10,117 nt of DNA from Neisseriales bacterium (GTDB lineage: Bacteria > Pseudomonadota > Gammaproteobacteria > Burkholderiales > UBA11063). Location of the stretch: contig SSGY01000064.1 in NCBI GenBank assembly GCA_008017145.1, forward strand, positions 1 to 10,117, given 5' to 3'. Below are positions 6,406-10,117 of this stretch, piece by piece (position 1 is the stretch's first letter; each line of letters starts with the position of its first letter). The position numbers were made by a program, and so were the translations under genes. Below the pieces are notes generated by a model. It did no database searches. It was not told the DNA's origin and saw nothing but the letters and a program-made list of their open reading frames with translations.

Positions 6406-7233
6406 ATGGCTATCGTTAAATTAAAACCTACTACACCAGGTCAACGTGGTGTTGTAAAGATTGTTACTCCAGGCTTGCATAAAGGTAAACCTTTTGCAGC
6501 TTTGACTGAATCACAAAAACGTGGTTCTGGTCGTAATCACCACGGTCGTATTACTGTACGTCATAAAGGTGGCGGTCATAAGCAACAATATCGTATTATT
6601 GATTTCAAACGCAATAAATTAGATGTTACTGCAACTGTAGAGCGTATTGAATACGATCCTAACCGTACAGCACATATTGCATTATTATGCTATTCTGATG
6701 GTGAGCGTCGTTATATTATTGCTCCTAAAGGCTTAGAAGCTGGTCAAACAGTTATGTCTGGTGCAGAAGCTCCAATTAAAACGGGAAATACATTACCATT
6801 GCGTAATATTCCAGTTGGTACTACTATTCACTGTGTAGAAATGCAACCAGGTAAAGGTGCTCAATTGGCACGTTCTGCTGGTACTTCAGTACAATTACTG
6901 GGTCGTGATGGTATCTATGCTCAGTTACGTTTACGTTCTGGTGAAATCCGTAAGGTTCATTTGGATTGTAAAGCAACGATTGGTATCGTGTGTAATGACG
7001 AACACAGCTTACGTCAATATGGTAAAGCTGGGGTTAAACGTTGGTTAGGTATTCGTCCAACCGTGCGCGGTGTGGCAATGAATCCGATCGATCACCCACA
7101 TGGTGGTGGTGAAGGTAAAACTGCAGCAGGTATGCATCCAGTTTCACCTTGGGGTCAAAAAACCAAAGGTTATAAAACTCGTCGTAATAAACGTACTGAT
7201 AACATGATCATCCGTGATCGTCGTAGAAAATAG
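6406..7233 (+). CDS. rplB: 50S ribosomal protein L2
   Basis: L2 is the highly conserved 23S rRNA-binding protein needed for subunit joining and for the peptidyl transferase region. It contains [20 protein letters not shown] (39-58), the OB-fold and SH3-like central domains, and the near-invariant [13 protein letters not shown] (226-238). His230 corresponds to the important His229 of E. coli. The basic tail [18 protein letters not shown] (258-275) is complete. The length of 275 residues is typical. AGGAG lies 9 bases before the ATG, in the 15-base gap after rplW. Confidence 0.99.
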   Translation: MAIVKLKPTTPGQRGVVKIVTPGLHKGKPFAALTESQKRGSGRNHHGRITVRHKGGGHKQQYRIIDFKRNKLDVTATVERIEYDPNRTAHIALLCYSDGERRYIIAPKGLEAGQTVMSGAEAPIKTGNTLPLRNIPVGTTIHCVEMQPGKGAQLARSAGTSVQLLGRDGIYAQLRLRSGEIRKVHLDCKATIGIVCNDEHSLRQYGKAGVKRWLGIRPTVRGVAMNPIDHPHGGGEGKTAAGMHPVSPWGQKTKGYKTRRNKRTDNMIIRDRRRK

Positions 7234-7249
7234 TAGGTAAGGAATAAAA

Positions 7250-7525
7250 ATGGCTCGTTCATTAAAAAAAGGTCCTTTTGTGGATCATCATTTGGTTAAC
7301 AAAGTGTTAACCGCGGTTGAAAAAAGCGACAAACGTCCAATTAAGACTTGGTCACGTCGTTCGACTATTCTTCCTGAGATGATTGGTTTAACTATCGCTG
7401 TACATAACGGTCGTGCTCATGTGCCGGTATATATTACTGATAATATGGTAGGTCACAAATTGGGTGAGTTTTCATTAACTCGCACATTTAAAGGCCATGC
7501 AGCTGATAAAAAAGCTAAACGCTAA
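7250..7525 (+). CDS. rpsS: 30S ribosomal protein S19
   Basis: S19 is a head protein of the small subunit that works with S13 near the A site and contacts bridges to the large subunit. Diagnostic stretches are [14 protein letters not shown] (2-15), [14 protein letters not shown] (33-46), [12 protein letters not shown] (52-63) and [18 protein letters not shown] (66-83). Its 91 residues match the family. AAGGA lies 6 bases before the ATG, and the gap from rplB is 16 bases. The stop codon overlaps the AAGGAG that serves rplV. Confidence 0.99.
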   Translation: MARSLKKGPFVDHHLVNKVLTAVEKSDKRPIKTWSRRSTILPEMIGLTIAVHNGRAHVPVYITDNMVGHKLGEFSLTRTFKGHAADKKAKR

Positions 7526-7535
7526 GGAGTAGAAA

Positions 7536-7868
7536 ATGTTAGTAAAAGCTTATGCTAAAAATATTCGTGTTTCTGCACAAAAAGCGCGTTTAGTAGCTGA
7601 CTTGGTACGTGGTTTACCTGTTGCCAATGCGCTAAACATCTTGACTTTCAGTACTAAAAAATCTGCTGGAATTGTAAAGAAAACGCTTGAGTCTGCAATT
7701 GCAAATGCGGAACACAATGAAGGTGCTGATATTGATGCACTTAAAGTAAAAGAAATCTTCATTGATAAGGGTCCTAGCCTTAAACGCCATACAGCGCGTG
7801 CTAAAGGTCGTGGAAGCAAGATTGAAAAACAAACTTGCCATATCAATGTAGTGGTTGGTTATAAATAG
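7536..7868 (+). CDS. rplV: 50S ribosomal protein L22
   Basis: L22 binds all domains of 23S rRNA and its beta-hairpin lines the exit tunnel. The N-terminal [20 protein letters not shown] (7-26) and the hairpin stretch [20 protein letters not shown] (77-96) are typical. The latter includes the LKR triplet equivalent to the MKR deleted in an erythromycin-resistant E. coli mutant; it is intact here. The C-terminus CHINVVVG closes the fold. The length is 110 residues. AAGGAG, partly inside the rpsS stop, lies 6 bases before the ATG. Confidence 0.98.
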   Translation: MLVKAYAKNIRVSAQKARLVADLVRGLPVANALNILTFSTKKSAGIVKKTLESAIANAEHNEGADIDALKVKEIFIDKGPSLKRHTARAKGRGSKIEKQTCHINVVVGYK

Positions 7869-7877
7869 GAGAACAAC

Positions 7878-8627
7878 ATGGGACAAAAGATTGACCCTCG
7901 TGGGTTTAGATTAGTAGTTACTAAAGATTGGTCTTCTCGTTGGTATGCCAATAACCAGTCATTTTCTTCTAATTTAATTGAAGATGTTAAAATTCGCGAA
8001 TTCATCATGAAAAAATTCGGTCGCCGTGCTGCGGTTGGTCGTGTGGTGATTGAGCGTCCAGCTAAGAGTATTAAAGTAACATTGTTTACTGCTCGTCCTG
8101 GTGTGATCATTGGTAAAAAAGGCGAAGGCATTGAGCAAATCAAAAAAGAATTGCAAACAATGACTACAGTTCCTTTACATGTAAATGTTGAAGAGATTCG
8201 CAAGCCAGAATTAAACGCGCAAATCGTTGGTGACCAAGTTGCTCAACAATTGGAAAAACGCGTTGCTTTCCGCCGTGCAATGAAACGTTCAATGCAAGCT
8301 GCAATGAAATTAGGCGCTCAAGGTATCAAAATTGAAACTTCTGGTCGTTTAAATGGAATTGAGATTGCTCGTTCTGAGTGGTATCGTGAAGGTCGTGTGC
8401 CTCTACATACACTACGTGCGGATGTTGAATATGCAACTTCTGAAGCGTTGACTACTTATGGTATTATTGGTATCAAAGTTTGGATTTACAAAGGTGATAT
8501 CAATCTAAATAAAGCCCAAGCCTTCAAACCTACACAGGATGAAGATAGAAGAGCCAATAAAAAACCTGGTGCTAACCGTAAACCTGCACCAAGAAAAAGA
8601 AAGGTAGAAAAAGATGCTATCGCCTAA
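7878..8627 (+). CDS. rpsC: 30S ribosomal protein S3
   Basis: S3 lies at the mRNA entry tunnel and takes part in mRNA unwinding. The KH domain is plain: [18 protein letters not shown] (75-92) with the GKKG loop at 79-82. Basic residues in [13 protein letters not shown] (130-142) correspond to the helicase-linked arginines and lysine of E. coli S3. The C-terminal domain has [20 protein letters not shown] (146-165). The protein has 249 residues and ends in a lysine- and arginine-rich tail (about 222-245), longer than in E. coli (233). The last four codons and the stop overlap the start of rplP by 14 bases. An AGGAG sits just before the ATG. Confidence 0.98.
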   Translation: MGQKIDPRGFRLVVTKDWSSRWYANNQSFSSNLIEDVKIREFIMKKFGRRAAVGRVVIERPAKSIKVTLFTARPGVIIGKKGEGIEQIKKELQTMTTVPLHVNVEEIRKPELNAQIVGDQVAQQLEKRVAFRRAMKRSMQAAMKLGAQGIKIETSGRLNGIEIARSEWYREGRVPLHTLRADVEYATSEALTTYGIIGIKVWIYKGDINLNKAQAFKPTQDEDRRANKKPGANRKPAPRKRKVEKDAIA

Positions 8628-9030
8628 TCGCTTAAAATACCGTAAAGTCCAAAAGGGTCGCAATAAAGGTATTGCAACTCGTGGTACTAAAGTAAGTTTT
8701 GGTGACTTCGGTTTAAAATCTATGTCACGTGGTCGTTTGACTTCTCGTCAAATTGAGGCTGCGCGTCGTGCAATGACTCGTCACATCAAACGTGGTGGTC
8801 GTGTATGGATTCGTGTATTCCCGGACAAACCAATTTCTAAAAAACCAGCGGAAGTACGTATGGGTGGAGGAAAAGGTTCACCTGAGTATTTCGTAGCTGA
8901 AATTCAACCTGGTAAAATGTTGTACGAGATGGATGGTGTGAGTGAAGAATTAGCTCGCGAAGCATTCCGTTTAGCTGCGGCTAAGTTACCATTTAGAACA
9001 TCATTTGTAATCAGACAGGTGGGGGCATAA
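8614..9030 (+). CDS. rplP: 50S ribosomal protein L16
   Basis: L16 helps place tRNA in the A site and is needed for late large-subunit assembly. The start [20 protein letters not shown] (1-20) aligns with canonical L16, so the ATG inside the end of rpsC is the true start. AAGG lies 9 bases upstream of it. Other family blocks are [20 protein letters not shown] (42-61), WIRVFPDKP (65-73) and [17 protein letters not shown] (81-97). Arg82 matches the arginine hydroxylated in E. coli L16. The length of 138 residues is normal. The stop overlaps the rpmC start by one base (TAATG). Confidence 0.98.
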   Translation: MLSPNRLKYRKVQKGRNKGIATRGTKVSFGDFGLKSMSRGRLTSRQIEAARRAMTRHIKRGGRVWIRVFPDKPISKKPAEVRMGGGKGSPEYFVAEIQPGKMLYEMDGVSEELAREAFRLAAAKLPFRTSFVIRQVGA

Positions 9031-9215
9031 TGACTAACACTGAATTAAGAACTAAAAATACAGAAGAGTTAAATCAAGAATTAGAAGCTCTTTTGAAATC
9101 TCACTTTTCTTTACGTATGCAAGTTGCTATGCAACAATTAGCTAAGACTAGTGAAATTCGCAAAGTACGTCGCGATATCGCACGTGTTAGAACTATTTTA
9201 CGTGAGAAGGCTTAA
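9030..9215 (+). CDS. rpmC: 50S ribosomal protein L29
   Basis: L29 is a small two-helix protein near the exit tunnel, next to L23. The 61-residue product has the expected antiparallel helices: [20 protein letters not shown] (11-30) and [16 protein letters not shown] (42-57). The motif [11 protein letters not shown] corresponds to the family LxxELFNLRFQ. It starts within the rplP stop, with a purine-rich AGGTGGGG just upstream. It ends 2 bases before the rpsQ ATG. Confidence 0.97.
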   Translation: MTNTELRTKNTEELNQELEALLKSHFSLRMQVAMQQLAKTSEIRKVRRDIARVRTILREKA

Positions 9216-9217
9216 TT

Positions 9218-9466
9218 ATGACTAAAGTTGTTCGTACGTTAGTTGGTAAAGTTGTGAGTGATGCACGTGATAAAACAGTTTCTGTTTTGATCGAACGTCG
9301 TGTTAAACATCCTTTGTATGGTAAAATCGTGAAGAAATTCGCGAAATATCAAGCACATGATGAGCAAAACCAGTATAAAATTGGTGATTTAGTTACTATT
9401 GTTGAAACTAAACCAATTTCAAAATCTAAAACTTGGCTAGTTCAATCTAAAGTTGAAAAAGCGTAA
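9218..9466 (+). CDS. rpsQ: 30S ribosomal protein S17
   Basis: S17 is a primary 16S rRNA-binding protein with an OB fold. Family blocks are [16 protein letters not shown] (8-23), [10 protein letters not shown] (31-40), YQAHDE (44-49) and [18 protein letters not shown] (56-73). Its 82 residues fall within the normal range. GAAGG, inside the end of rpmC, serves as the ribosome site. It is the last gene of the operon: a strong terminator begins 18 bases after the stop. In most relatives rplN and the rest of the spc operon would follow here. Confidence 0.98.
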   Translation: MTKVVRTLVGKVVSDARDKTVSVLIERRVKHPLYGKIVKKFAKYQAHDEQNQYKIGDLVTIVETKPISKSKTWLVQSKVEKA

Positions 9467-9483
9467 GTTTTTGCTTTGTTGCT

Positions 9484-9515
9484 AAAAAAGAGTGGTATTT
9501 TTACCACTCTTTTTT
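9484..9515. terminator. Bidirectional intrinsic terminator between rpsQ and the outer-membrane protein gene
   Basis: AAAAAAGAGTGGTA pairs perfectly with TACCACTCTTTTTT (14 bp) around a TTTT loop. The T-tract on each strand is formed by the stem ends themselves, so the same hairpin can stop transcription from the ribosomal operon (+) and from the convergent beta-barrel gene (-), whose stop lies 35 bases away. Confidence 0.95.
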
Positions 9516-9550
9516 CTATTTTTATAAGCTAAATATTGTTCATGTTGAGT

Positions 9551-10117
9551 CTAGAAGTGATATAACGCAGATAGTAATAGTAGATTATTATTCACGTTAA
9601 GAATATTCTGTCCATTAGCATTGATAGTTGAATTACCAATATATTGATATTCAAAGCGAATCCCAACTTGTCCAATACCATATTCTGCACCAGCAGCTAG
9701 AACAGGAACTAAGTTTGATGCGCTAGATGGGATATTAACATATCCACCTGAAGCAGATGGGGATGTTAACTGACCGCCACTAAAAGAAGTTGTTGAATAA
9801 CCAAATGCCAATTTACCAAAAATTGAAATCCCACTTAGGGCATCTGCAAACAGTGAAAAAGGTAAATGACCTGTAACGCCTAGATCTAATACCTGTTGGT
9901 TAACATTAAAGTCACCATTTGATCCCGAATTAGGCGTTGATCCTGTAGAATATTGGACATTTGCAATATAGTCATAATCTGCTTGTATTCCGACATAATG
10001 ACTGAAATCATAACCGACATAGACACTACCAGCCATATTACCACCACCTTGCGAAGAAGAGCCATTAGGGTAGCTTGTTCCACCTGTTGTATTGGAACCA
10101 ATCGTGCCATACCCAGC
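9551..10117 (-). CDS. Outer-membrane beta-barrel protein, 5' end outside the window
   Basis: The reading frame is open to the right edge of the window, giving 188 visible residues and no start, so the gene is partial. The protein reads as alternating amphipathic strands with aromatic ends, such as SVYVGYDFSHYVGIQADYDY and GAEYGIGQVGIRFEYQYIG. It ends in LLLSALYHF, and a terminal phenylalanine is the usual BAM recognition signal of outer-membrane barrels. Between strands lie Gly-, Ser-, Thr- and Asn-rich stretches that look like surface loops. The first visible segment, AGYGTIGSNTTGGTSYPNGS, is one of these. The best fit is the small eight-stranded OmpA/opacity-like barrel family. The exact family and role are not clear. 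An in-frame ATG at 10036 is internal, because barrel-like sequence continues above it. It shares the terminator with rpsQ. Confidence 0.75.
   Translation of the reverse strand, partial: AGYGTIGSNTTGGTSYPNGSSSQGGGNMAGSVYVGYDFSHYVGIQADYDYIANVQYSTGSTPNSGSNGDFNVNQQVLDLGVTGHLPFSLFADALSGISIFGKLAFGYSTTSFSGGQLTSPSASGGYVNIPSSASNLVPVLAAGAEYGIGQVGIRFEYQYIGNSTINANGQNILNVNNNLLLLSALYHF

Noticed and set aside
7550..8203. Long minus-strand open frames of about 84-114 codons opposite rplV and rpsC.
   Set aside because: They are antisense to highly conserved ribosomal genes, have no ribosome site or recognisable domains, and reflect the codon bias of the real genes.
9551..10036. Treating the ATG at 10036 as the start of the barrel gene.
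   Set aside because: The frame stays open to the window edge with barrel-like Gly/Ser/Thr-rich sequence, and no signal peptide follows the ATG.

Overview
The window is an AT-rich piece of a Gram-negative chromosome. The ribosomal proteins suggest a betaproteobacterium near the Neisseriales. L3 (which ends in [11 protein letters not shown]), L4 and L16 all read like Neisseria proteins as I remember them, but the DNA is far poorer in GC than Neisseria. A low-GC Neisseriales lineage such as Aquella would fit. That assignment rests on memory, not on a search.

Left part (about 36-4533, minus strand): one tightly packed operon, read right to left. It encodes two membrane proteins (DUF969, then DUF979), a cytosolic pyroglutamyl peptidase (Pcp), and the three subunits of bacterial 5-oxoprolinase (PxpB, PxpA, PxpC). 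Together they form a complete pathway: the DUF969/DUF979 pair probably imports 5-oxoproline or pyroglutamyl compounds, Pcp releases 5-oxoproline from peptide N-termini, and PxpABC opens the ring with ATP to give glutamate. The genes overlap or lie 1 to 11 bases apart, except that pcp and pxpB are separated by 6 bases.

Middle (4534-4823): a 290-base gap between divergent genes. It holds an extended -10 promoter for the pyroglutamate operon, a good extended -10 promoter for the ribosomal operon, a second possible plus-strand -10, several inverted repeats, and a leader of about 100 bases before rplC that can form three successive hairpins.

Right part (4824-9466, plus strand): rplC-rplD-rplW-rplB-rpsS-rplV-rpsC-rplP-rpmC-rpsQ. 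This is the S10 ribosomal protein operon in the usual order but without its first gene, rpsJ. It is also cut off from the spc operon (rplN onward), because a perfect 14-bp hairpin terminator follows rpsQ at once. The terminator is symmetric and also serves a convergent minus-strand gene for an outer-membrane beta-barrel protein, whose 5' end lies beyond the right edge.

I see no mobile elements, tRNA or rRNA genes, or CRISPR arrays. No wholly new system is evident. The most notable points are the self-contained pyroglutamate-use cassette and the rearranged, separately promoted S10 operon.
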